Source: Planctomycetaceae bacterium UBA2671 (GTDB lineage: Bacteria > Planctomycetota > Planctomycetia > Planctomycetales > Planctomycetaceae). From it: 64,000 bases of DNA. Below the pieces are notes generated by a model that worked only from the letters and a program-made list of their open reading frames with translations, made no database searches and was not told where the DNA came from. The translations under genes were made by a program, and so were the position numbers. This document shows positions 41,555-51,105 of the stretch, piece by piece; positions within the stretch are counted from its first letter, which is position 1, and the number at the start of each line of letters is the position of its first letter. The DNA is taken from assembly GCA_002359185.1 (NCBI GenBank), contig DEML01000030.1, positions 141,314-205,313 of the forward strand, given 5' to 3'.

Positions 41555-43075
41555 ATGCCACCCGAATGGAGTCATTCGAGCAATGAAGGTTCGACCCAAT
41601 CGAATTCAGATCATCAGCATTACGCTGAGAAATTCCTTCAGAGTTTGCAACAACTCATTGGAGAACAACGCTACCAGAAGTGGTTTCAAAACCGCAGCAC
41701 GGTTACCATTCATGGTGACGTGTTAGTGGTGGGAGTCGCCAGTCCCTTTCTCACCCAATGGATGTCGAGAGAGTTTCAGCAACCTGCAACGGAGGTCGCC
41801 CGGGAATGTCTGGGGCTGGCTGCACAGGTTCGTTTTGAAGTCGATGCGGCAGCGGCAGAACAGTTGAGTGCGTTTCAGTCTCAAGTTTCATCTTCAGCGG
41901 AAGTGAAGTCCGTGGTAACGACACTACCTCATTGTGTGAATGGAGTATCGAACAATGGTTCGCCCGTTGCTGCTCCAACTCCGATACCTGCTGTCGATAA
42001 GAATCAGAAGATCCGCGGCCGGTTGGCTCCGCGCCGGCGTCGGTTTGCCAGCCTGAACGATTTCGTCACCGGTCCAGGTAATCATGTCCCGCATGCGATG
42101 GCAAAAGTCGTCGCCGAACATCCCGGCGAACAGTATAACCCACTCTATTTTTATGGCGGAGTGGGAATCGGCAAAACGCATCTGCTCGAAGGGATTCATC
42201 GGGAAGTCCGACAGAACTATCCCGACTGGCAAGTGATGTCGCTGACTGCTGAAGCATTTGGGAACTATTACACGAAAGCGCTTTACGAAAAATCTCTCCC
42301 GGCTTTCCGTAAAAAGTTTCGTGAGGTTGATGTCTTGATTGTCGATGACATCGATTTTCTGGATGCCAAAAAAGGCTTTCAGGAAGAGTTCTGTCATACC
42401 ATTCAGGAACTGATTTCTTACGGTCGGCAAGTCGTGCTGGCAGCGGATCGGCATCCTCGCATGCTCACTCACCTGCGGCCCGAACTGAGTACCCGATTTC
42501 TCTCAGGACTGGTCACACGATTAGAGTCTCCCGATCTGGAAGCTCGTCGTGAGATTGTCCGACGTCATACCACTAAACTCTCTCTGCCGGTCACAGATGA
42601 TGCAATCGATTTCGTTGCGACGAAGTTTTCACGCAATGTTCGCGAGCTGATTGGAGCGATCAATTGCCTGCAGACTTATCATCACATGACTAAACGAATG
42701 GTGGGTATTACTGCCTCCCGCGAAATCCTACGCGATCTCGAACGGGATTGTCTGAAGATTGTGCGGACTTCGGATATTCAACATGCCGTCTGCAATTTGT
42801 TCGGCGTCCAGCCGGAAGATTTGATTTCGGCGAAACGTTCCCGCAATCTTTCTCAGCCAAGAATGCTGGCCATGTATTTGTCACGGCAATGGACGCAGGC
42901 TGCTTATCATGAAATCGGCAAGCAGTATGGCGGCCGCAATCATAGCACGGTCATGTCGGCGGAAAAGCGAATGAAGCAGATGCTCGAACGAAATGAATCG
43001 ATCCAGATTTCCACTCGGAAATGGTCTGCTCAGGAAATTGTTTCGACTCTCGAAGAACAATTGCAGGTTGGGTAG
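41555..43075 (+). CDS. dnaA: Chromosomal replication initiator DnaA
   Basis: 506 residues. Domain I is at about 25-95 (IGEQRYQKWFQNRS). A variable linker runs 100-160. The AAA+ core has Walker A GGVGIGKTH (201-209), Walker B VLIVDDIDFL (260-269) and the Box VII Arg in LSTRFLSGLV. DNA-binding domain IV carries the signature YGGRNHSTVMSAEKRM (458-473), with Asn where E. coli has Asp, a common substitution. It opens the origin with ATP. Neighbours are a GNAT protein and a flavin reductase-like gene, with no dnaN, recF or gyrB, so the usual dnaA cluster is broken up. Confidence 0.95.
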   Translation: MPPEWSHSSNEGSTQSNSDHQHYAEKFLQSLQQLIGEQRYQKWFQNRSTVTIHGDVLVVGVASPFLTQWMSREFQQPATEVARECLGLAAQVRFEVDAAAAEQLSAFQSQVSSSAEVKSVVTTLPHCVNGVSNNGSPVAAPTPIPAVDKNQKIRGRLAPRRRRFASLNDFVTGPGNHVPHAMAKVVAEHPGEQYNPLYFYGGVGIGKTHLLEGIHREVRQNYPDWQVMSLTAEAFGNYYTKALYEKSLPAFRKKFREVDVLIVDDIDFLDAKKGFQEEFCHTIQELISYGRQVVLAADRHPRMLTHLRPELSTRFLSGLVTRLESPDLEARREIVRRHTTKLSLPVTDDAIDFVATKFSRNVRELIGAINCLQTYHHMTKRMVGITASREILRDLERDCLKIVRTSDIQHAVCNLFGVQPEDLISAKRSRNLSQPRMLAMYLSRQWTQAAYHEIGKQYGGRNHSTVMSAEKRMKQMLERNESIQISTRKWSAQEIVSTLEEQLQVG

Positions 43076-43078
43076 AGT

Positions 43079-43331
43079 TTTGAACCACAGATGGACACGG
43101 ATTTTCACGGATGTTTGAAGTCGACGTTATCCATTCCAACTATGGTTATTGTATTTCCGGGGAATGCTTAGCCCTGTTCAAACGGAAATTGAATTTTAAT
43201 TCTCGATATGCCGTAAGCAGATTCAGCCTACCTACTGCCTGACCTACAGTCGAATAGATTTTGAACCGCAGATGGACGCAGATAAACGCAGATATTGAAA
43301 ATCCGTGCTTATCCGTGTCCATCCGTGGTTC
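43079..43331. repeat. Cluster of ACCACAGATGGACACGGAT repeats (family A)
   Basis: Copies: 43079-43113 (ACCACAGATGGACACGGAT), 43260-43295 (ACCGCAGATGGACGCAGAT) and an inverted one at 43301-43331 (ATCCGTGTCCATCCGTGG). The last two face each other as a hairpin. A family E half, CTACTGCCTGACCTACAG, lies at 43232-43249. The cluster fills most of the dnaA to flavin reductase gap. Confidence 0.75.
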
Positions 43332-43347
43332 TTTTTTATTCTCTCAT

Positions 43348-43926
43348 TCAGTCGATTTCCCCTCGCCAGATCTTTATGGCTTGCCTGTCAATTTGCTGAT
43401 CTCTCACGAGCAACGTCGATAACGTCTGACGAAGTTCCGTCGAGACCATGTTCCACATATCGGAAAAGCGGAGAGGAAAGCCCGGGTTGAGCATTTTTGT
43501 TTCGACGACTTGCAGCAGGAACAGAGATCGGTCACCTATTTCCCAACTCCGTTCGACCTGACAATCGAATGCACAGATTGCGTCTGAAAGAACAGGGGCT
43601 CCTGTTTTGATTGTCTGAGTCGAGGTTGATTTGAACTTATCCGTCTGGGATCCCGATGGAACTCCAAATTGTTCCACCCAATTGGACTGTTCCCGACTGA
43701 AAAGATGCAGCACGCAGGAACCGGATTCCTCAATCAGCCGACAGGTTTCGTGCTGATGAGCCAGTCCGATCACAAACCGCGGACAATCCGGCACAATCGA
43801 TGCCTTCTTGACAAACGTTGCAATCAAACCACTGCGGCGATTCTCAGTGGCAGAAGTAATCAACCAGAGTTGAGGATCGACTAATGCAAAAGGGTCATCT
43901 GAAATCGGTTTATCGTCAGAATTCAT
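43348..43926 (-). CDS. Flavin reductase-like FMN-binding split-barrel protein
   Basis: 192 residues from the Met opening MNSDDKPISDDPF; the open frame continues 16 codons upstream. The opening LWLITSATENRRSGLIATFVKKASIVPDCPRFVIGLA matches the flavin reductase-like domain, in which the (T/S)S.-N.R.G.-A...-S..P..P pattern contacts FMN. HQHETCRLIEESGSCVLHLFS and, later, CAFDCQVERSWEIGDRSLFLLQVVE are further family strands. The short form suggests a flavoprotein partner or an FMN-dependent reductase, with no clue to substrate. It converges on dnaA across the family A repeats and is divergent from tadA. Confidence 0.75.
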   Translation of the reverse strand: MNSDDKPISDDPFALVDPQLWLITSATENRRSGLIATFVKKASIVPDCPRFVIGLAHQHETCRLIEESGSCVLHLFSREQSNWVEQFGVPSGSQTDKFKSTSTQTIKTGAPVLSDAICAFDCQVERSWEIGDRSLFLLQVVETKMLNPGFPLRFSDMWNMVSTELRQTLSTLLVRDQQIDRQAIKIWRGEID

Positions 43927-44153
43927 ACAATCCCTACTCACTGAAAAATCAATTCGTAACGAACACACAGGCAAGGCAAAATATCATCAAATGATCAAAG
44001 TCTCTCCTGCGCATGTCTTAAATGTGAACTATGGTTAAAGCGTTGAGCAGTAGGCGACATAGACACTAAACCAAGAGTGTGCCTCATCGTGTCGAACTTC
44101 TGCAAGCATAACAATGGAATCATGCACAATTACAACGGTGATGGAGACTGTCG

Positions 44154-45479
<1,326 letters not shown>

Positions 45480-45491
45480 ATAAGACAGTTC

Positions 45492-45559
45492 GTAGGTCAG
45501 GCTGTACCTGACGAAATTTGAGGTCAATGTTCAATCATGTCAGGCACAGCCTGACCTAC
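45492..45559. repeat. GTAGGTCAGGC...GCCTGACCTAC repeat (family E) between tadA and tadB
   Basis: Arms GTAGGTCAGGCTGTACCTGA and GTCAGGCACAGCCTGACC are inverted around about 32 bases. The element starts 12 bases after the tadA stop and closely matches the copy at 10564. Confidence 0.85.
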
Positions 45560-45675
45560 AGGTGTTGATGAATTCACTTTGGTAACAAATTAAAAAACCT
45601 TCGTTCCAGAATAATTGTTTCGCAGGAACTGGCTGAAGCAACTGCCTTGGCCGATCAAAAAATTTCAGGTGTCAC

Positions 45676-46650
45676 ATGGATCCACTCTTTATTTCGATAA
45701 TTGCCTTTGTCGCTGTTGTTGCAATTATTGTTGCCATCATGCTGGTGATGAATGACTTCAGCAATACCGAAGTTGAAGATCGTCTCCAGGTTCTTACCGG
45801 ACACAAAAACAGCGTGGAAGAAGGGAAAGACGAGAAAATCCTGAAGAAGCAGATGCTCAAGGATGGCGTCGGCGGGATGTCGAAAGCATTCAATAATCTG
45901 ATTTTCAAATTCGGAAATCTGCCTCTGTTATTCGAGCAGGCTCATTCCCCGATTGGGATTGAAGTTTTTGCGATCATTTCGATTGTGTTTGCAGCCGTTG
46001 GTGTTGTTGGAGGAATGGCGGCTCATGCTCCGACACCTTTATTGCCAGTCTGTGCTTTGTTCGCAGGAATTCTGCCCTACATGTGGATTCTTCGTCGACG
46101 GAAAAAACGCTTTGCCCGCTTTGGTGCTCAGTTACCGGATGCACTGGAGTTGATTGCCCGGGCGTTGCGATCTGGGCATAGTCTGGCTTCTGGAATTCAG
46201 GTGGTCGTTCATGAAATGCCTGAGCCGATCTCTGAAGAATTCGGGATGGCTTACGAAGAACAGAATCTGGGAATTCCGATCGACAAAGCCCTCAAAAATG
46301 TCTTTCGTCGTGTGCCGAATCTGGACTTCAAATTCTTCGTGACAGCCGTCGCCATTCAGAGACAGGCTGGGGGCGATCTGGCGGAGATTCTCGACAAAAT
46401 TGGACATATTGTCCGCGAGCGTTTCCGTATTATGGGACAGGTTCAGGCATTGACCGGGGAAGGACGTATCAGTGGTGTTGTGTTGATGGCACTGCCGATC
46501 GTGTTGTTCTTCGTGATGTACTACCTGAATGCCGAATACATGATGCTGCTCTTCACCGAAGAGTTAGGTCGCAAGATGATTGCCGGAGCCGTCTTCCTGC
46601 AGATTCTGGGTGCGATCACGATTAAGAAGATTATTGAAATCAAGATTTGA
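45676..46650 (+). CDS. tadB: Tad pilus inner-membrane protein, type II secretion F domain
   Basis: 324 residues. An N-terminal helix (about 5-25) is followed by a cytoplasmic segment, helices near 95-118 and 121-137, the T2SF cytoplasmic domain (about 155-275) and a final helix pair. The T2SF signature is visible as LPDALELIARALRSGHSLASGIQVV followed by EFGMAYEEQNLGIPIDKAL and FFVTAVAIQRQAGGDLAEIL. It forms the TadB/TadC platform that TadA acts on to assemble Flp pili. A CAGG ribosome site precedes the ATG. It lies between tadA and tadC with a repeat on either side. Confidence 0.9.
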   Translation: MDPLFISIIAFVAVVAIIVAIMLVMNDFSNTEVEDRLQVLTGHKNSVEEGKDEKILKKQMLKDGVGGMSKAFNNLIFKFGNLPLLFEQAHSPIGIEVFAIISIVFAAVGVVGGMAAHAPTPLLPVCALFAGILPYMWILRRRKKRFARFGAQLPDALELIARALRSGHSLASGIQVVVHEMPEPISEEFGMAYEEQNLGIPIDKALKNVFRRVPNLDFKFFVTAVAIQRQAGGDLAEILDKIGHIVRERFRIMGQVQALTGEGRISGVVLMALPIVLFFVMYYLNAEYMMLLFTEELGRKMIAGAVFLQILGAITIKKIIEIKI

Positions 46651-46660
46651 GTTGTTTTCA

Positions 46661-46742
46661 GGTAGGACAGTACACGTAGGTTGGGTTAGCGAAGCGTAAC
46701 CCAACCTACGAACTAAAAAAGCCAGGCAAGATGCCTGTCCTG
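46661..46742. repeat. Nested repeat: GTAGGTTGGGTTA palindrome inside a family G remnant
   Basis: GTAGGTTGGGTTA and TAACCCAACCTAC flank an 8-base loop (46676-46709), a perfect 13-bp stem (family I). Just outside lie GGTAGGACAG (46661) and GCCTGTCCTGC (ending 46742), which look like the outer ends of a family G element. Family I therefore appears to have been inserted into family G. Confidence 0.7.
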
Positions 46743-46782
46743 CAAATAATATTTATAGAAGTTCAATTTCGAGGTTCCGACA

Positions 46783-47715
46783 ATGGATATGGTCACAATT
46801 CTGCCGTACGCAATTTTTGGCGGCATCTCGGCTTTGATCTGGTTTGCCGTCAGCCATTTCAGCGAAAAGGACGATCGCGTTTCCGAACGTCTGATGGATA
46901 TTCGCGATCCCGGTCGTCGTAACAAAGAACAGCAGGAAAAGTCCGAAGGCGTTTCCGGGATGATCGGCAAGGCTGCTCCGACTTTGTCGAAAGCCTTGAA
47001 GCCGAAAACAGAACTGGAAGAAAGCGTTCTGAAAGTCCGCATGGCCAATGCCGGATTTAACTCCCCGACAGCTCCGCAGGTTTTTCTTTCGATCAAACTG
47101 CTTTCGATGATCCTGGGTGTGATTATCGGTGCGACTTTTGGTTTCATCAGTTGGGGTAATACTCAAAGTGGCTGGTCTGCCTTTGCTGTTGGGGCAGGGC
47201 TTGGATTTTATATTCCAGAACTGGTCATGGGTTATCTGCGTATGAAACGTAAGAGTAATATCTTCCTGACAATGCCGGATGCTCTCGACCTGCTGGTTGT
47301 GTGCGTCGAGTCTGGACTGGGACTTGATGCCGGCATGCGACGGGTTTCTGAAGAACTCGAAGACACCGCTCCCGATATCTGTTCAGAATTCAATCTGGCA
47401 AATTTTCAGTTGCAAATGGGTCGTCCTCGTCGGGAAGTTCTGCATGATTTGGGCATTCGCACAGGCGTCGACGATATGAAAGCCCTGGCTGCAATTCTGA
47501 TTCAAGCCGACCGCTTTGGCTCCTCAATCGCTCAGGCATTACGGGTGCAATCCGACAGTATGCGTGTGAAACGTATGCAGATGGCGGAAGAAAAAGCCCA
47601 GAAAACAGCCGTGCAAATGATCTTTCCTCTGGTGTTGTTCATCTTCCCGGGAATCTTCGTGGTGCTGGTCGGACCAGCGGCGATTTCGATGATGGACAGC
47701 CTGCTGGCGATGTAA
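46783..47715 (+). CDS. tadC: Tad pilus inner-membrane protein, type II secretion F domain
   Basis: 310 residues. Helices at about 5-25, 105-125 and 130-150, then the T2SF domain (about 170-280) with LPTMPDALDLLVVCVESGLGLDAGMRR-type sequence, EFNLANFQLQMGRPRREVL and AAILIQADRFGSSIAQALR, and two closing helices at about 285-308. The order tadA-tadB-tadC is the standard one. The GAGG ribosome site lies 12 bases before the ATG. A strong terminator about 105 bases downstream closes the transcript. Confidence 0.9.
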   Translation: MDMVTILPYAIFGGISALIWFAVSHFSEKDDRVSERLMDIRDPGRRNKEQQEKSEGVSGMIGKAAPTLSKALKPKTELEESVLKVRMANAGFNSPTAPQVFLSIKLLSMILGVIIGATFGFISWGNTQSGWSAFAVGAGLGFYIPELVMGYLRMKRKSNIFLTMPDALDLLVVCVESGLGLDAGMRRVSEELEDTAPDICSEFNLANFQLQMGRPRREVLHDLGIRTGVDDMKALAAILIQADRFGSSIAQALRVQSDSMRVKRMQMAEEKAQKTAVQMIFPLVLFIFPGIFVVLVGPAAISMMDSLLAM

Positions 47716-47820
47716 ACGATTGCGGTTACACGCTCTGTAACGATTGAGGAATCAGAAAAAACATGCGATCAGGCTGATCTGAAGGGAATTTCCTGTTAAG
47801 ATCATTGTGAGATTGCACAA

Positions 47821-47870
47821 TGAATGAAGATTCTCCTTCACTTATTGAGAGCATCTTCATTCGTTTTTCT
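47821..47870 (+). terminator. Rho-independent terminator after tadC
   Basis: GAATGAAGAT (47822-47831) pairs with ATCTTCATTC (47853-47862), the inner TCTC and GAGA extend the stem, and GTTTTTCTTT follows. A longer reading of the next gene from 47824 would begin inside this stem, which argues for the start at 47914. Confidence 0.8.
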
Positions 47871-47913
47871 TTATTGCCATTCCGTCGTTGAATTTAACTG
47901 TATTCTCAGCATT

Positions 47914-49941
47914 ATGATCTCATCGATATCTACCTGTCCGAAATGCAAAACCCTCATTCTGGATGACACATTAATCTGTCCCCAGTGTCACCATGTATTG
48001 CAGGAAGGCGCCGACCACGTCGCGGATGTCTATACCTCCTCGGACGATCGTTACGACGGTTCCAATGAAATTGCCTGTCGCGACTGTAAAGCGATGAACC
48101 GCAAAGGGCTGGTTCGCTGCTGGCAATGCGGTGCCTTTATGCAGGAGGACATGGAAAAAGTCTATCAGGAAATGCTCCTGAGGCCGGCTGCCATCATTGA
48201 AGAGGATGACGTTCAAGTCCAGGAGATTACGGCAAAAACTCAACCGTCTGACATCACGGAGATTCCGTCGATCGGTGACGACGAAGAGGATGACTTCGAG
48301 CTTGATGTCAGTTTTGACATGGTCGAAGCCGAAGAAAATTGGTTTCCTGATTCCCATCACGATGCTCCCGCATTCGATGATGACGAAGAAGAAGTCGAGT
48401 CTACTGCTGTTGCCCAGAAAGAGCCTGAAGTCGAGGAAGAGGAAGACTTGCTCAAACTGGCAGAAAAAGAGGAAAAAGAGCTTTCCCGACAGAAATCACG
48501 CAAGAAGAAAGCGGCTCCTAAGAATACATTTCTCATCCAGGGACCTTGTGGCGACTGCAAAATCCGTGTGCAGCGATACCATCAGGGAGAAATCGGGCAA
48601 TGTCCCAAATGTACCCTCCCGTTTCTGGTCCCAATTATCGATAAGCCGAAAGACAAGAAAGCCGAAAAGCAATCGAAGAAGGAACCACTGCCAGAAAATC
48701 TCAAAATTGAAGGCGTTCGCTGGCATGAAATCGCCATCGCCAAATTCAAGCCCAAAGCGAATGCACTCAAAGGCAAAGGGGAAACTCCCGATTTGATTCG
48801 CTGGAAGGAAGATTTGATTTTCGTCTGGCCCAAACAAAAAGGAGTTAAAGGAAAACCTGCAGAACAAGCCGAAATCGTTCGACAGAATGTCGCCGATTAT
48901 CTTCAGACTGGAAGGCCGCTGCAGGCACTACCGACAGATCGCTTCGAGGTGATTACTAAAGGACAACTCTCACAACTGTTCCTGGTTCAGCCTCCTTATG
49001 ACAATAACTTTACCAACGGCGAACAGGTGTTTGGACCGGGCGTGTTCGCCATCGAACTGCCTCCTGCTCCCGTAGTGGCATCAGAAACGCCGCATCCTTC
49101 ATTGACTCAAACCAAGCCAGGCAAAAAGCCCAAGAAACCGAAAAAGCCTGCTCCCCCAAAAGAACCGCCTACGCGATGTGTCGAGTTGACCCTCTCCCAA
49201 TATCGAAAATTGCAGGGCTGGGTCTCTGAAATCATTGAGCAGGATGATTTCCTCAGGATGGACGGTATTCCCTTTCAGACGGATACCATCAAGCATACCT
49301 GTGCTTTGGGTGAGCATGAATTTGAATCGCTGGTCTCGCCTGAATTCTATCAGGCCGATCCTGTATTGCCGGTTGTCGAAGTTGGCTGGCTTTGTCAGTG
49401 CGGCGAAGTTGCGATTTGTGAAGAGCACCGCGCCGAACAGAAATTCGGTGGGAAAAAACCTGCTGGTCTCGTGAAAGCCAAATGTCCTAAGTGTGAGCAG
49501 AAATTTGGTAAGAATCCACTCTTCCATCTGAAATCTGTCGTGGCACCCGAACCAGAAAAAACAGACGAAGAGAAAGCTGAAGAGGGTAAAACCGCAAAAG
49601 GGAAATCAGAAGAGGGAGCAGGCAAAGAGAAAGCCAAGTCGAAGTTCAGTCTCGGAAGTTTACTGAAGAAGAAACCCAAAGACGAACAGACCGCGAAATC
49701 CTCTGATCAAAAAATTTCGAAGAAAGAAAAAGCAAAAGCTTCGAAAGTGGCCACTGCTGAAGCGGATACGACGGAAGCAAAGAGCAAAACGGAGGAAAAA
49801 CCAAAGAAGCCGATGTTTGGTGGTCTCTTCAAAGGGAAAGCCAAAAAAGAGAAGGCCGCAAACGAAAAACCTGCTCCGCCAGATCCCAAAGCAGCAGACA
49901 ATACTTCAGCTTCTCCTGAGATCGATACAAAATCCTCATAA
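47914..49941 (+). CDS. Zinc-ribbon protein with acidic linker and Lys/Glu tail, unknown function
   Basis: 675 residues from the ATG opening MISSISTCPKC. Two zinc-ribbon modules lie near the start, C8-C11-C22-C25 and C55-C58-C69-C72. An acidic region at about 110-195 (VEEEEDLL and similar) is followed by a third ribbon (GPCGDCKIRVQ, then IGQCPKC) at about 210-235. A central globular part includes RCVELTLSQYRKLQGWVSEI. A fourth cysteine cluster (GWLCQCGEVAICEEHR, then KCPKCEQKFG) lies at about 490-530. The last 140 residues are almost only Lys, Glu, Ala and Pro. There is no signal peptide or membrane helix. It may bind nucleic acid or protein; nothing more specific is visible. Confidence 0.75.
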   Translation: MISSISTCPKCKTLILDDTLICPQCHHVLQEGADHVADVYTSSDDRYDGSNEIACRDCKAMNRKGLVRCWQCGAFMQEDMEKVYQEMLLRPAAIIEEDDVQVQEITAKTQPSDITEIPSIGDDEEDDFELDVSFDMVEAEENWFPDSHHDAPAFDDDEEEVESTAVAQKEPEVEEEEDLLKLAEKEEKELSRQKSRKKKAAPKNTFLIQGPCGDCKIRVQRYHQGEIGQCPKCTLPFLVPIIDKPKDKKAEKQSKKEPLPENLKIEGVRWHEIAIAKFKPKANALKGKGETPDLIRWKEDLIFVWPKQKGVKGKPAEQAEIVRQNVADYLQTGRPLQALPTDRFEVITKGQLSQLFLVQPPYDNNFTNGEQVFGPGVFAIELPPAPVVASETPHPSLTQTKPGKKPKKPKKPAPPKEPPTRCVELTLSQYRKLQGWVSEIIEQDDFLRMDGIPFQTDTIKHTCALGEHEFESLVSPEFYQADPVLPVVEVGWLCQCGEVAICEEHRAEQKFGGKKPAGLVKAKCPKCEQKFGKNPLFHLKSVVAPEPEKTDEEKAEEGKTAKGKSEEGAGKEKAKSKFSLGSLLKKKPKDEQTAKSSDQKISKKEKAKASKVATAEADTTEAKSKTEEKPKKPMFGGLFKGKAKKEKAANEKPAPPDPKAADNTSASPEIDTKSS

Positions 49942-50188
49942 TTCAGGAACTGGACAAAGAGATATTGACGGAATCGGTTGTGATGAGTAGCTTTAATTGA
50001 GTTACTTAAAAAAATGAACTTCACAGCGAACTGGATTCCAAGTCATTATCATGACCTTCAAGGAATTCCAGTCGAGAGCGGTTCCAGCACGGCTGGCTTG
50101 TAGAGTCTGCCGAAACAGAGACTAACGCATTAAAAATAGCGAAAGCGAAATCACTTCGAAGCGTTGGTAACACAGGACGTGTCCGATT

Positions 50189-51082
50189 ATGCACACCGGG
50201 TTCGAGTCGCCGCTTGTTCTCCAGGCACCGGCGAAACTCAATCTTTTTCTGAAAATTCTGGGGAAAAGATCAGACGGATTTCACGAAATCGAGACACTCA
50301 TGCAGACACTCGATCTGCACGATACGCTTCGGTTCCTGCCATCCTCAAGCGGGAAAATCTCACTAGAGATAGAGCACGTTTCTCCACATCAGGCTGCTCG
50401 GGAAGTTCTCCCAACCGATCATCGCAACTTAATTGTACGTGCAGCTTTGCTACTTAAAGAACGGACGAATTGTTTAGAGGGTGTCGATATTCTACTTCGC
50501 AAGCGGATTCCTTCGCAGGCTGGACTCGGAGGTGGTTCTTCCGATGCCGCAACGACATTGCTGGCCCTCAATCAACTCTGGAAACTGCAGCTTAGTCCAC
50601 AAGAGTTGATTCAAATGGCAGCCGAGTTGGGAAGTGATATTCCTTTTTTCGTCTCCCGGCAAAGTCTGGCAGTCGGATATGGACGGGGAGAGCAATTGCA
50701 TACGGTTCCAGGCAAACCGATTTCATATGTTCTTGTGAAACCAGATTCAGGATTGTCAACAGCGGAAGTTTACGCAAACTGCAAAGTTTCTCCATTCCCA
50801 CATTCTTCTAAAGAATTACTAAATGCTCTGCACGGATCGGACTTGTCACGTGTAAAATACCATTTACATAACAGTTTGCAGGAACCGGCAGAACAACTCA
50901 ACGAGGATGTTCAAACGGTATTATCCGCAATGCAGCAGCAGAATTTTTTAGCAACCATGATGAGCGGAAGTGGAACTGCCTGTTTTGGAATTTGTCGAAA
51001 TCGACGCGAAGCAAATTTTGCAGCCGCGAAGCTGCAGGGTTTGTCAGTGGGAACTGTCATTGTCGCTCACAGCCGTGTTTAG
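50189..51082 (+). CDS. ispE: 4-diphosphocytidyl-2-C-methyl-D-erythritol kinase
   Basis: 297 residues. A GHMP kinase of the MEP isoprenoid pathway that phosphorylates CDP-ME at the 2-hydroxyl. APAKLNLFLKILGKRSDGFHE holds the substrate-binding Lys (K16), and the ATP loop is PSQAGLGGGSSDAATT (108-123). A late MMSGSGTACFGI is the third GHMP motif. No strong ribosome site precedes the ATG at 50189. spoVG starts 23 bases after its stop, and ispE-spoVG proximity is also seen in Bacillus. Region 49942-50188 upstream has only a loose inverted repeat (CTGGATTCC / GGAATTCCAG). Confidence 0.93.
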   Translation: MHTGFESPLVLQAPAKLNLFLKILGKRSDGFHEIETLMQTLDLHDTLRFLPSSSGKISLEIEHVSPHQAAREVLPTDHRNLIVRAALLLKERTNCLEGVDILLRKRIPSQAGLGGGSSDAATTLLALNQLWKLQLSPQELIQMAAELGSDIPFFVSRQSLAVGYGRGEQLHTVPGKPISYVLVKPDSGLSTAEVYANCKVSPFPHSSKELLNALHGSDLSRVKYHLHNSLQEPAEQLNEDVQTVLSAMQQQNFLATMMSGSGTACFGICRNRREANFAAAKLQGLSVGTVIVAHSRV

Positions 51083-51105
51083 CAACTTCGAGGAGTAGAC
51101 TGACT

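Noticed and set aside
43200..43340. Family A repeats as a DnaA-box array
   Set aside because: The core ACAGATGGACACGGAT does not match TTATCCACA and the spacing is irregular; similar copies occur far from dnaA.
47824..47913. Upstream extension of the zinc-ribbon protein
   Set aside because: It would begin inside the terminator stem at 47821-47870.
50992..51105. Upstream extension of spoVG
   Set aside because: It overlaps the end of ispE, and AGGAG fits the ATG at 51106.
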